Counted from the stretch's first letter, positions 1 through 6,730 are shown. The stretch is 9,200 nt of DNA from Acidimicrobium sp. BACL17 MAG-120823-bin42 (GCA_001438985.1 LIAZ01000041.1:1-9200); one strand, 5' to 3'. A program made the numbers and translations. The notes: generated from the sequence alone by a model not told the origin.

Positions 1-282
1 CGTGCGCATATGCAACTGACATGTTGTCGTTGCTTTTTGCGGACCATGTGCAACACCATTAATCATGAGCGAGCACGTGCCACAAATTCCTTCGCGGCAA
101 TCATGATCAAACACCACCGCTTCTTTATTCTCGTTGATCAAACCTTCGTTCAATACATCGAGCATTTCTAGGAACGATGCCTCGTCACTGATTTCGTCAA
201 TGGTGTAGTTCTCGAAGTGTCCTTTATCGGTTGGTCCTGATTGGCGCCAGACCTTCAACGTGAGATTTTTCAGACGGCTCAC
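1..282 (-). CDS. sdhB: Succinate dehydrogenase iron-sulfur subunit, N-terminal part (cut by window edge)
   Basis: This is the electron-transfer subunit of succinate:quinone oxidoreductase. It passes electrons from the SdhA flavin through Fe-S clusters to the membrane cytochrome b. Only the first 94 codons are in the window; the rest lies beyond the left edge. The [2Fe-2S] ligands are visible as C62, C67 and C70 in DCREGICGTC, with C88 in TTTCQLH. The long gap before the fourth cysteine fits, from memory, the B subunits that pair with a one-piece diheme cytochrome b. The start is GTG at 280-282: it overlaps the sdhA stop as GTGA and has an AAGGAG ribosome site six bases upstream, so translation is probably coupled to sdhA. 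The later [3Fe-4S] and [4Fe-4S] cysteines cannot be checked here. A fumarate reductase role cannot be excluded from sequence. Confidence 0.95.
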   Translation of the reverse strand, partial: MSRLKNLTLKVWRQSGPTDKGHFENYTIDEISDEASFLEMLDVLNEGLINENKEAVVFDHDCREGICGTCSLMINGVAHGPQKATTTCQLHMRT

Positions 283-2198
283 TTGTAGCTCCTTGTTGCA
301 AGATGAATCGATTCGAATACCAGTTCCTCTGCATGACGTTGAGGCTTCATCGCATCGCCCGTCCACTCCCATGCGGCAACGTGGCAATAGTCCTCATCGT
401 TACGCATTGCTTCGCCTTCTTCTGTTTGGTATTCCGAACGGAAGTGCGCTCCACAGCTTTCTTCACGAGTGAGTGCGTCCTGGCACATCGCCATGCCCAG
501 TTGGAAGAAATCGTCAACGCGGCCCGCCTTTTCGAGTGTTTGGTTGGTGCTGTCACCTGTTCCCGTTACACGGAGATCGGTTTTGAATTCGTTATACAAA
601 GCCGGCAGATCGGAAAGCGCCTGCTGCAACCCTTCGCGCGTGCGCTCCATGCCGCATTCATTCCAAATGATCTTTCCAAGTTCGCGATGGAACCAATCAG
701 GTGAACGCTTGCCTTTGACATTTAGGTAACCGTTGTATCGAGCATTCGCTTCGTTTTCGGCTTCCTTAAACGCAGGATGATCGGTGCCTGGGATCGACTT
801 GCCGAGCAACGATGAGAGTTGATTGCTGATGGTGTACGGCAACACGAAGTAGCCGTCAGCCAAACCTTGCATTAACGCAGATGCGCCTAAGCGGTTTGCG
901 CCGTGATCGGAGAAATTGGCTTCACCCGCTGCATACAAACCAGGAATGGTGGTCATCAGTTCGTAGTCCACCCACAATCCACCCATGGTGTAGTGCGTTG
1001 CCGGATAAATACGCATCGGCGTCTTGTACGGATCTTCACCCGCGATGCGCTCGTACATCTGGAACAAGTTGCCGTAACGCTCCTCGACAACATCTCGTCC
1101 AAGACGATCAATGGCAGCAGAGAAGTCAAGGTTGACGCCATTTTTCAGTGGCCCAATGCCTTGACCCTTGTCGACAAGACGCTTTGCTGCACGCGATGAA
1201 ATATCGCGTGGGGCCAAGTTGCCATACGACGGATACAAACGCTCGAGGAAGTAATCGCGTTCATCCTCGGGAATCTGATCTGCTTGACGATTGTCATCCG
1301 CGCGCTTTGGCACCCACACTCGTCCGTCATTACGCAACGACTCGCTCATCAATGTGAGCTTTGACTGCGTTTCATCTGCTTGTGGAATACACGTTGGGTG
1401 AATCTGCGTGTAACACGGGTTGGCAAACATGGCGCCACGACGATGTGCTCGCCATGCGGCGGTGACGTTGCAGTTCATTGCATTCGTGGACAAGAAGTAC
1501 ACATTGCCGTAGCCACCGGTTGCCAACACCACTGCGTGTGCGGCATGCGACTGAATTTCTCCTGTCAAGAGGTCTCGAACAACAATGCCAGCACAACGTC
1601 CATCAATGGTGACGGTGTCAATCAGTTCGGTGCGGTTGAACAAGCGCACACCACCAAGACCAACTTGGCGAGCCATCTGCTGATATGCGCCAATAAGTAG
1701 TTGCTGGCCTGTTTGACCACGTGCATAAAACGTGCGACTTACCTGTGCACCACCGAAACTGCGGTTGTCTAACAAACCACCATATTCACGGGCGAACGGC
1801 ACACCTTGAGCCACCATCTGGTCAATGATGTCAACTGAAACCTGTGCCAGGCGATGAACGTTTGCTTCGCGTGAGCGGAAGTCACCTCCTTTAATGGTGT
1901 CCTGGAACAAACGATTGATGCTGTCACCGTCACCCTGATAATTCTTTGCTGCATTGATACCACCTTGTGCAGCAATTGAGTGTGCTCGGCGCGGTGAATC
2001 GTGAAATGTAAACGCATCTACTTGATAGCCCAATTCGGCAAGTGTTGCTGCTGCCGATGCTCCTGCAAGACCAGTGCCAACAACGATGACCTTGAACTTG
2101 CGCTTGTTGTTTGGGTTAACCAACTTTGCATTGGCCTTGTAGTTGTCCCACTTCTCGTGAAGTGCGCCAGCGGGGATCTTTGAGTTAAACGTATTCAT
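279..2198 (-). CDS. sdhA: Succinate dehydrogenase flavoprotein subunit
   Basis: This catalytic subunit oxidises succinate to fumarate at the cytoplasmic face of the membrane and reduces covalently bound FAD. It has 639 residues, a normal length for the family. The Rossmann motif GTGLAG is at 41-46. RRAHSIAAQGG at 71-80 holds H73, the expected covalent FAD ligand. Other family motifs are IHPT near 266-269, R289 in SLRNDGR, H402 in THYTMGG, LYAAGE at 421-426 and GANRLGASA at 433-441. The frame stays open upstream to 2297, but those 33 extra codons overlap sdhC and do not look like the family. The ATG at 2196-2198 comes five bases after the sdhC stop and gives a natural N-terminus. The ribosome site is weak (GTAGGAC just upstream). 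The stop overlaps the sdhB start. The order sdhC-sdhA-sdhB is typical of the diheme cytochrome b class. Confidence 0.96.
   Translation of the reverse strand: MNTFNSKIPAGALHEKWDNYKANAKLVNPNNKRKFKVIVVGTGLAGASAAATLAELGYQVDAFTFHDSPRRAHSIAAQGGINAAKNYQGDGDSINRLFQDTIKGGDFRSREANVHRLAQVSVDIIDQMVAQGVPFAREYGGLLDNRSFGGAQVSRTFYARGQTGQQLLIGAYQQMARQVGLGGVRLFNRTELIDTVTIDGRCAGIVVRDLLTGEIQSHAAHAVVLATGGYGNVYFLSTNAMNCNVTAAWRAHRRGAMFANPCYTQIHPTCIPQADETQSKLTLMSESLRNDGRVWVPKRADDNRQADQIPEDERDYFLERLYPSYGNLAPRDISSRAAKRLVDKGQGIGPLKNGVNLDFSAAIDRLGRDVVEERYGNLFQMYERIAGEDPYKTPMRIYPATHYTMGGLWVDYELMTTIPGLYAAGEANFSDHGANRLGASALMQGLADGYFVLPYTISNQLSSLLGKSIPGTDHPAFKEAENEANARYNGYLNVKGKRSPDWFHRELGKIIWNECGMERTREGLQQALSDLPALYNEFKTDLRVTGTGDSTNQTLEKAGRVDDFFQLGMAMCQDALTREESCGAHFRSEYQTEEGEAMRNDEDYCHVAAWEWTGDAMKPQRHAEELVFESIHLATRSYK
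289..294 (-). promoter_or_regulatory. Ribosome binding site of sdhB
   Basis: AAGGAG on the minus strand lies six bases before the GTG at 280-282 and inside the last codons of sdhA. It decides the sdhB start and supports translational coupling across the GTGA overlap. Confidence 0.8.
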
Positions 2199-2203
2199 CA
2201 GTC

Positions 2204-2974
2204 CTACTTCACAATTCCTGCGATAACCGCAATGGGAAACGACACGTTGCCAACAACAACGATGGTTGCAAACGCTGTTGCAAAACCACGGCGCCAATTA
2301 TTGAAGCGTGGGTTGTTCCAACCAAGTGATTGAAAAATGCTCCACGCTCCATGAAACAAGTGAATGCCAAGCAAAATATTGGCAAGTACGTAAAACGCAG
2401 CAACGACTGGTCGATCCAAACTGCGCACCAAGTTTGCATACACCTCGCCACGCACAAACGTGCCATCCGTGCCAACCGCATTTACCGTTCCGAATGTGAA
2501 ATCGAATAAGTGCCACACCAAATACGCGAGCACGATGATGCCAGTCCAACGCATGGTGCGACTTGCAAACTTGGCCACTTGATAATCACGTGGACCTTGG
2601 TATTTGACAGCTCGCGCATAGCGGTTCAACCGTGTTAACGACCACGCTGCATGCAAGTGCAACAGCAACATCGCGATGAGACCGCCGCGAAGAATCCACA
2701 ACACCGCATTCTTAGGCGCCAGTGGATATAGCAACGTTTTCAAGAACTCGGCGTACTTATCAAAGGCTTCGGCGCCCTGATACATCTTCAGGTTGCCGAT
2801 CATGTGAAACAGAACAAAACCCATCATGGCGATACCACTGATTGCCATGACGTACTTTTTGCCCACAGCCGTCGAATACAGATCGAGGAGGAATGGGCGC
2901 TTTTTATGAGTGCGGATGGCGGTAGCCGTTACTGGCTCTCGCTTTAAACCAAGTGAAGATGAGGTGGTTGCCAT
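2204..2974 (-). CDS. sdhC: Succinate dehydrogenase cytochrome b558 subunit (membrane anchor)
   Basis: This membrane anchor binds heme b and quinone and fixes SdhAB to the inner face of the membrane. From the ATG at 2974 it has 256 residues. Five hydrophobic segments are visible at about 40-62, 90-113, 141-164, 187-213 and 233-253. Histidines that could ligate heme sit in them: H57, H106 or H108, H155, and H205 or H208. This matches the single-polypeptide diheme b558 family rather than the two-subunit SdhC/SdhD type, and no sdhD is present. The start is uncertain: the frame is open back to 3064, with ATG at 2986 and GTG at 2989 as alternatives, and none has a good ribosome site. I prefer 2974 because the upstream residues are rich in arginine, tryptophan and cysteine and unlike the family. 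A leaderless or weakly initiated message is possible. It is first in the sdhCAB operon. Confidence 0.9.
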   Translation of the reverse strand: MATTSSSLGLKREPVTATAIRTHKKRPFLLDLYSTAVGKKYVMAISGIAMMGFVLFHMIGNLKMYQGAEAFDKYAEFLKTLLYPLAPKNAVLWILRGGLIAMLLLHLHAAWSLTRLNRYARAVKYQGPRDYQVAKFASRTMRWTGIIVLAYLVWHLFDFTFGTVNAVGTDGTFVRGEVYANLVRSLDRPVVAAFYVLANILLGIHLFHGAWSIFQSLGWNNPRFNNWRRGFATAFATIVVVGNVSFPIAVIAGIVK

Positions 2975-3001
2975 AAGGATCAGCATCACGCTAGTTCTAC
3001 G

Positions 3002-3015
3002 ACCCCAGCGGGGGT
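3002..3015. repeat. Inverted repeat ACCCC-N4-GGGGT
   Basis: Five-base arms at 3002-3006 and 3011-3015 are separated by AGCG. This is the first of three CCCC/GGGG inverted repeats between sdhC and hppA, and the closest to the sdhC start. It could be an operator or a small RNA hairpin in the sdh leader. The binding factor is unknown. Confidence 0.45.
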
Positions 3016-3056
3016 GAACCCATGCCCTGTGACATACACCTATATATGAGGAAAAT

Positions 3057-3085
3057 TTGACCATTTCGCCCCAAGGGGCTCCAAT
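3057..3085 (+). promoter_or_regulatory. Probable sigma-70-like promoter of hppA
   Basis: A TTGACC box at 3057-3062 (five of six matches to the -35 consensus) is followed after exactly 17 bases by TCCAAT at 3080-3085 (four of six matches to the -10 consensus). Transcription would start near 3092 and leave a leader of about 70 bases before the hppA GTG. The spacer is filled by the inverted repeat GCCCC-AA-GGGGC, a position where a bound protein would directly affect the polymerase. This is a consensus match by eye. Confidence 0.45.
3068..3079. repeat. Inverted repeat GCCCC-AA-GGGGC in the hppA promoter spacer
   Basis: Five-base arms with a two-base centre lie between the proposed -35 and -10 boxes of hppA. 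It shares the CCCC-N-GGGG pattern with sites at 3002-3015 and 3120-3131. It may be an operator; this is inference from position and recurrence. Confidence 0.45.
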
Positions 3086-3119
3086 TATCTACACTTTCCA
3101 AGACACATTCCACAGGGAT

Positions 3120-3131
3120 CCCCAATTGGGG
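3120..3131. repeat. Perfect 12-bp palindrome CCCCAATTGGGG
   Basis: This fully self-complementary 12-mer lies in the proposed hppA leader, 32 bases before the GTG start. Its centre is 52 bases from the centre of the palindrome in the promoter spacer, close to five helical turns, so two bound dimers would face the same side of the DNA. An RNA hairpin role is less likely because the palindrome has no loop. Confidence 0.5.
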
Positions 3132-3150
3132 CGTGCCCTATTAATCCATC

Positions 3151-3154
3151 GGAG
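3151..3154 (+). promoter_or_regulatory. Ribosome binding site of hppA
   Basis: GGAG lies nine bases before GTG 3164-3166. No in-frame ATG occurs until about residue 55, inside the conserved region, so this site supports the GTG as the true start. Confidence 0.65.
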
Positions 3155-3163
3155 AAATTACAC

Positions 3164-5623
3164 GTGACGTCGATACTCGCATCAGAAGGCGGTTGGCAAA
3201 CATTCACTCTAAAAGGTGGTGAGTGGGCAATCTTGGGCCTTTCAGGCGCATCAGCCATCCTCGCTCTCCTCGTCGGTTGGTTCCTGGTTATTCAGGTTCT
3301 CAAGCAAGACGAAGGAACCGACAAGATGAAAGAAATCGCAACAGCGATTCAAGTTGGAGCATGGGCTTACTTGAAGCGCCAGTTCCGCACCATCGGCATG
3401 ATTCTTGTGCCAGTGGGAGCAGTGGTGTTCTTCACCTCGGTTGCAATTGACAAACCCGGTGATGCCGGCGAGGCACTGAGCCAGATCCAGTCGGGCTTGT
3501 ACCGCACACTTGCATTTGTGCTTGGTTGCGTTGCTTCAGGTCTAACGGGTTACGTCGGTATGACACTGGCTACACGCGGCAACGTTCGCACTGCAGCAGC
3601 AGCACGACGTGGCTCAATGAAAGATGCATTGCAGGTTGCGTTCCGCACCGGTGGAGTTGCAGGAATGTTCACCGTTGGTCTTGGTTTGCTTGGTGCAACC
3701 GCGATCATCGCGTTGTTCCAAAACACATCGTCAGCAATGCTCGTTGGCTTCGGCTTCGGTGGTTCATTGCTCGCATTGTTCCTCCGCGTAGGTGGCGGAA
3801 TCTTCACCAAGGCAGCCGACGTCGGCGCCGACTTGGTGGGCAAAGTTGAAGCAGGAATTCCAGAAGACGACCCACGTAACCCTGCAACAATCGCCGACAA
3901 TGTTGGCGACAACGTAGGTGACTGTGCGGGTATGGCCGCTGACTTGTTCGAAAGTTACGAAGTAACTCTCGTTGCATCGATCATTCTTGGTGTTGCTGCG
4001 TTCAACTCAGTTGGACTCAACCCAGCACTTGGATTGGTGTTCCCCGTTGCTGCACGTGCAATTGGTGTAATCGCATCCATCGCCGGTGTGTTTGCTGTGC
4101 GGGCACGCGAGGGCGAAACCAACGCGTTGAAGCCTATTAACCGTGGCTTTGCTGTTGCAGGACTTCTCACCGTTATCGGCACCTTCTGGTTGGCTTTCCA
4201 ATACGTTGGCAACCCAGACAAGGGCACCGCAGGCTTTGGAGACAAAGACGTGATGATGTCATGGATTGGTCTTCGCTTGTTCGGAGCAGTTGTTGTTGGT
4301 TTGATCCTTGCTCAAGTGTTGAGCCGATTGACCGAATACTTCACCGGCACCGAATATGGTCCAGTAAAAGAAATCGCAGAAAGCACCGAAACAGGCCCAG
4401 CAACCGTTGTTCTTTCAGGAACAGCATCAGGACTTGAATCATCGGTGTACGCAATTCTCTGCATCGCAGTTGCACTTGGTGCAACGTTGTGGATGGGTGG
4501 CGGTGACATTCAGTTCTCGTTGTACCTCGTTGCATTGTGCGGCATGGGAATGCTCGCAACAACAGGTGTCATCGTTTCTGAAGACACATTCGGCCCAGTG
4601 TCAGACAACGCAGCAGGTATTGCTGAAATGGCTGGCGAATTGCACGGCGAAACCGGCAAGATCTTGGTCAGCCTTGATGCAGTTGGCAACACCACAAAGG
4701 CTGTTACCAAGGGCTTCGCAATTGGCTCTGCAGTGATTGCAGCAGTTGCATTGTTTGCTTCGTACATCGAAACCATTGCCGGTGAACTCGGCTTGAAAGA
4801 TGCCGCAGGTGATCCATTAGAGGGCTCAGCAATCTTCTTGGCCGCTGAAACACAGATCAACGTTTCCGATGTAAAGACCTTCATTGGTGGTGAACTCGGC
4901 TTGAAAGATGCTGCTGGTAACCCTTTAGAGGGCTCAGCAATCTTTGAGGCCGCTGAAACACAGATCAACGTTTCTGATGTGAAGACCTTCATTGGTCTGC
5001 TCATCGGTGGATCCGTTGCCATGATGTTCTCGGCACTTGCCATTCGTGCAGTAGGACGCACCGCTGGTGTTGTTGTGCAAGAGGTACGCAATCAGTTCAA
5101 AGATGGCGGCATCATGGCCGGCACCAAACAACCTGACTACGGCCCAGTGATCGACATCTGCACTGCAGCATCGCTTCGCGAGCTCACCACTCCTGCGCTC
5201 TTGGCGGTTCTCACGCCAGTTGCTGTTGGTTTCGGTATCGGTTACGCAGCTCTTGGTGCGTTCCTTGCAGGCGTCATTCTCACCGGCCAGCTCATGGCTA
5301 ACTATTTGAGCAACGCAGGTGGTGCATGGGACAATGCCAAGAAGTACATCGAAGACGGCCACCATGGTGGCAAGGGTTCCGATGCACACAAGGCAGCCGT
5401 TATCGGTGACACCGTTGGCGACCCATTCAAGGACACTGCTGGTCCAGCACTCAACCCACTCATCAAGGTGATGAACTTGGTTGCATTGTTGATCCTCCCA
5501 GCAATCATCAAGTACCAAGAAAATGATGGTGTGCGTTTCACCATTGCAGGCATTTCAGTTGCCATCTTGGTCGTTGCAATTTCATACTCGCGTCGCAAGA
5601 CGACGAGCATGGTCGCAGCGTAA
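3164..5623 (+). CDS. hppA: Membrane-bound K+-insensitive proton-pumping pyrophosphatase
   Basis: This integral membrane enzyme hydrolyses pyrophosphate in the cytoplasm and pumps protons outward. The pyrophosphate and Mg2+ sites are clear: DVGADLVGKVE at 219-229, the acidic DNVGDNVGD stretch near 245-253, TFGPVSDNAAGIAEMAG at 475-491, and GDTVGDPFKDTAGPALN near 748-764. K512 in GNTTKAVTKG is the lysine that marks the K+-independent subgroup; K+-dependent pumps have alanine there. There are many hydrophobic segments, as expected for about 16 membrane helices. At 819 residues it is on the long side for the family. Part of the excess is a 36-residue segment repeated in tandem (540-575 and 576-611) between the helix after GNTTKAVTKG and the next one starting TFIGLLIGG. 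The start is GTG with GGAG upstream. It is divergent from sdhCAB and 29 bases ahead of the SCP2 gene. Confidence 0.96.
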   Translation: MTSILASEGGWQTFTLKGGEWAILGLSGASAILALLVGWFLVIQVLKQDEGTDKMKEIATAIQVGAWAYLKRQFRTIGMILVPVGAVVFFTSVAIDKPGDAGEALSQIQSGLYRTLAFVLGCVASGLTGYVGMTLATRGNVRTAAAARRGSMKDALQVAFRTGGVAGMFTVGLGLLGATAIIALFQNTSSAMLVGFGFGGSLLALFLRVGGGIFTKAADVGADLVGKVEAGIPEDDPRNPATIADNVGDNVGDCAGMAADLFESYEVTLVASIILGVAAFNSVGLNPALGLVFPVAARAIGVIASIAGVFAVRAREGETNALKPINRGFAVAGLLTVIGTFWLAFQYVGNPDKGTAGFGDKDVMMSWIGLRLFGAVVVGLILAQVLSRLTEYFTGTEYGPVKEIAESTETGPATVVLSGTASGLESSVYAILCIAVALGATLWMGGGDIQFSLYLVALCGMGMLATTGVIVSEDTFGPVSDNAAGIAEMAGELHGETGKILVSLDAVGNTTKAVTKGFAIGSAVIAAVALFASYIETIAGELGLKDAAGDPLEGSAIFLAAETQINVSDVKTFIGGELGLKDAAGNPLEGSAIFEAAETQINVSDVKTFIGLLIGGSVAMMFSALAIRAVGRTAGVVVQEVRNQFKDGGIMAGTKQPDYGPVIDICTAASLRELTTPALLAVLTPVAVGFGIGYAALGAFLAGVILTGQLMANYLSNAGGAWDNAKKYIEDGHHGGKGSDAHKAAVIGDTVGDPFKDTAGPALNPLIKVMNLVALLILPAIIKYQENDGVRFTIAGISVAILVVAISYSRRKTTSMVAA
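4781..4996 (+). repeat. 108-bp in-frame tandem duplication inside hppA
   Basis: Two adjacent 108-base units, 4781-4888 and 4889-4996, both begin GGTGAACTCGGC and end ACCTTCATTGGT. I count 10 base differences (about 91% identity). Six are synonymous; the other four fall in two codons and change D550 to N and L559 to E at the matching places in the second copy. Each unit encodes 36 residues running from GELGLKDAAG to VKTFIG. The reading frame is kept and the pump motifs on both sides are intact. Confidence 0.95.
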
Positions 5624-5640
5624 GTAACTAGGTATTCCGC

Positions 5641-5682
5641 TTCGGCGCTGAGATGTCGCACATTCGATATCTCAGCGCCGAA
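5641..5682 (+). promoter_or_regulatory. 18-bp hairpin covering the SCP2 start codon
   Basis: Arms 5641-5658 and 5665-5682 pair over 18 bases, including a perfect 14-bp inverted repeat starting TTCGGCGCTGAGAT and one internal G-U pair, around a six-base loop CACATT. It begins 17 bases after the hppA stop. The ATG of the next gene (5653-5655) is in the left arm. No T-run follows, so it is not a standard intrinsic terminator. It may attenuate transcription, control translation of the downstream gene, or protect the hppA 3' end. Confidence 0.75.
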
Positions 5683-6051
5683 TGGATTTCGGCCATGTCG
5701 GCGGCCGTTGAAGCCGACACCGCGCTCGGCGCACTTGCTTCACAACATGCCGTTGGACTGACACAAGTCGTCACGGGAACACCTTTTGGTGACGTCACCT
5801 ATCACCTACACGTGCGTGATGGAAACGTTTCGTTTGCGCCCGGCGCAGCACCGGCCGAAGATGTTCGATTTACCGAGACTTACGAAACCGCAGTTGGAAT
5901 TGCCACCGAGCAGATCAACGCTCAGGAAGCGTTCATTAAAGGCTTGATCGTGTTCACCGGCGATCATCAAAAACTGATTGACGCAGGCGATGTGTTTGCT
6001 GCTCTCAACCCAGTCTTTGATGCAGTACGTGCAGTAACTGAATTTATTTAA
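5653..6051 (+). CDS. Small SCP2 sterol-carrier-like protein
   Basis: This 132-residue soluble protein resembles the sterol carrier protein 2 fold, which binds fatty acyl or other hydrophobic ligands. The evidence is the start RYLSAEWISAM typical of stand-alone bacterial SCP2 proteins, the pattern of alternating strands around 35-75 (TYHLHVRDGNVSFAPG), the segment FTETYETAVGIA near 73-84, and the helical end with AFIKGLIVFTGDHQKL near 93-108. There is no signal peptide or membrane segment. The ligand is unknown. The ATG at 5653 keeps the conserved YLSAEWI start; an in-frame stop at 5629-5631 blocks any longer form, and there is no clear ribosome site. The gene probably shares the hppA message. 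Its stop overlaps the 3' end of nfuA on the other strand by eight bases. Confidence 0.75.
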   Translation: MSHIRYLSAEWISAMSAAVEADTALGALASQHAVGLTQVVTGTPFGDVTYHLHVRDGNVSFAPGAAPAEDVRFTETYETAVGIATEQINAQEAFIKGLIVFTGDHQKLIDAGDVFAALNPVFDAVRAVTEFI

Positions 6052-6682
6052 AGAACGGGTTCTCGCCTGTTGAGTGATCGGTAAGGTCACGAACCTTTGT
6101 GATAGTCGGTACTTTTGCCGACACCATGGTTTGCACACCTTCAAGCATCGTTTGGCGGCTCATTGAACAACCGTGACATCCACCGCCCATCGTGAAGTAT
6201 GCGGTGCCTTCTTGATCGTGGCCAGCAAAGGTGACGAACCCACCGTGCGCTGCAAGCATCGGGTTCACTTCGGTTGAAACAATGGTTTCAATTTCGGCAG
6301 ACATTTCGTCGTCGCGAATGAGGCCTTCGATCTGTGGGGCCTTTGGCTTATTCGGATTGCGAATGAGCAAACCTTGCGTTTCTGAGTGATCAATGGTTGC
6401 GCCTTGAAACGCATCAATGTCTTTTGCAGGGACAATGATCTTCAAGCCATCGATCGTGCGCACTTCATCGCTGAATGCAGCCTTCGTAAAGAAATCGAAT
6501 GACAAGTCATAACGGAAATCTTCACCAGGCTCGGACAAAATTTCGAGTCGAAGACCAAGTTGAGCGCCTTCTGCTTCTGCATCTCGCAGTTCGAGCAACT
6601 TCACGTGCGCTTCTGGAGTGATTGAAACGATGGAATTTGTCTTATCAACTTCTGTGGTGCTGGCAAATGGGCTCACAAGCAT
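6044..6682 (-). CDS. nfuA: Fe-S cluster carrier NfuA (degenerate A-type domain plus NifU-like domain)
   Basis: NfuA-type proteins receive an assembled [4Fe-4S] cluster and hand it to target enzymes in the cytoplasm. This one has 212 residues with the two-domain layout of E. coli NfuA. The N-terminal part, about 18-110, starts VSITPEAHVKLLELRDAE and resembles the A-type (IscA/HesB) fold, but it has no cysteines, as is usual in NfuA. The C-terminal NifU-like domain, about 128-205, carries the cluster ligands C169 and C172 in GGGCHGCSM and the typical end TKVRDLTDHSTGENPFF. The start is ATG 6680-6682 with a weak AGG upstream; a slightly later start is possible because residues 1-15 are not conserved-looking. 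It is transcribed away from the thiamine operon and converges on the SCP2 gene. It could serve SdhB nearby, which is inference. Confidence 0.92.
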   Translation of the reverse strand: MLVSPFASTTEVDKTNSIVSITPEAHVKLLELRDAEAEGAQLGLRLEILSEPGEDFRYDLSFDFFTKAAFSDEVRTIDGLKIIVPAKDIDAFQGATIDHSETQGLLIRNPNKPKAPQIEGLIRDDEMSAEIETIVSTEVNPMLAAHGGFVTFAGHDQEGTAYFTMGGGCHGCSMSRQTMLEGVQTMVSAKVPTITKVRDLTDHSTGENPFFK

Positions 6683-6699
6683 CAGGATACCTGTGTGTA

Positions 6700-6728
6700 T
6701 TGCTCATCGTCCTCACCGGGGGTACAAT
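6700..6728 (+). promoter_or_regulatory. Probable promoter of the thiamine operon
   Basis: TACAAT at 6723-6728 is a five-of-six match to a -10 box, with TTGCTC at 6700-6705 as a poor -35 after a 17-base spacer. The expected transcript start near 6735 falls just before the riboswitch core, so the leader would consist almost entirely of the aptamer. The -10 is convincing and the -35 is weak. Confidence 0.55.
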
Positions 6729-6730
6729 GA

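Noticed and set aside
303..704. Plus-strand open frame of 133 codons opposite the end of sdhA
   Set aside because: It is antisense to conserved sdhA coding sequence and shows no recognisable domain.
2199..2297. N-terminal extension of the sdhA frame up to 2297
   Set aside because: The 33 extra codons overlap the coding end of sdhC and are rich in cysteine, tryptophan and arginine, unlike the family; ATG 2196-2198 just after the sdhC stop is a better start.
3041..3050. TATATATGAG as a -10 box for hppA on the plus strand
   Set aside because: No -35-like hexamer sits 16-18 bases upstream; the TTGACC/TCCAAT pair at 3057-3085 is a better fit.
4510..5518. Two long minus-strand open frames (193 and 194 codons) opposite hppA
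   Set aside because: They are shadows of a strongly coding plus-strand gene with all pump motifs; their translations resemble no family I know and they lack ribosome sites.
6052..6063. AGAAC-GG-GTTCT as a terminator between the SCP2 gene and nfuA
   Set aside because: The stem is five bases with a two-base centre, too small to form a stable hairpin, and it lies within the last codons of nfuA.
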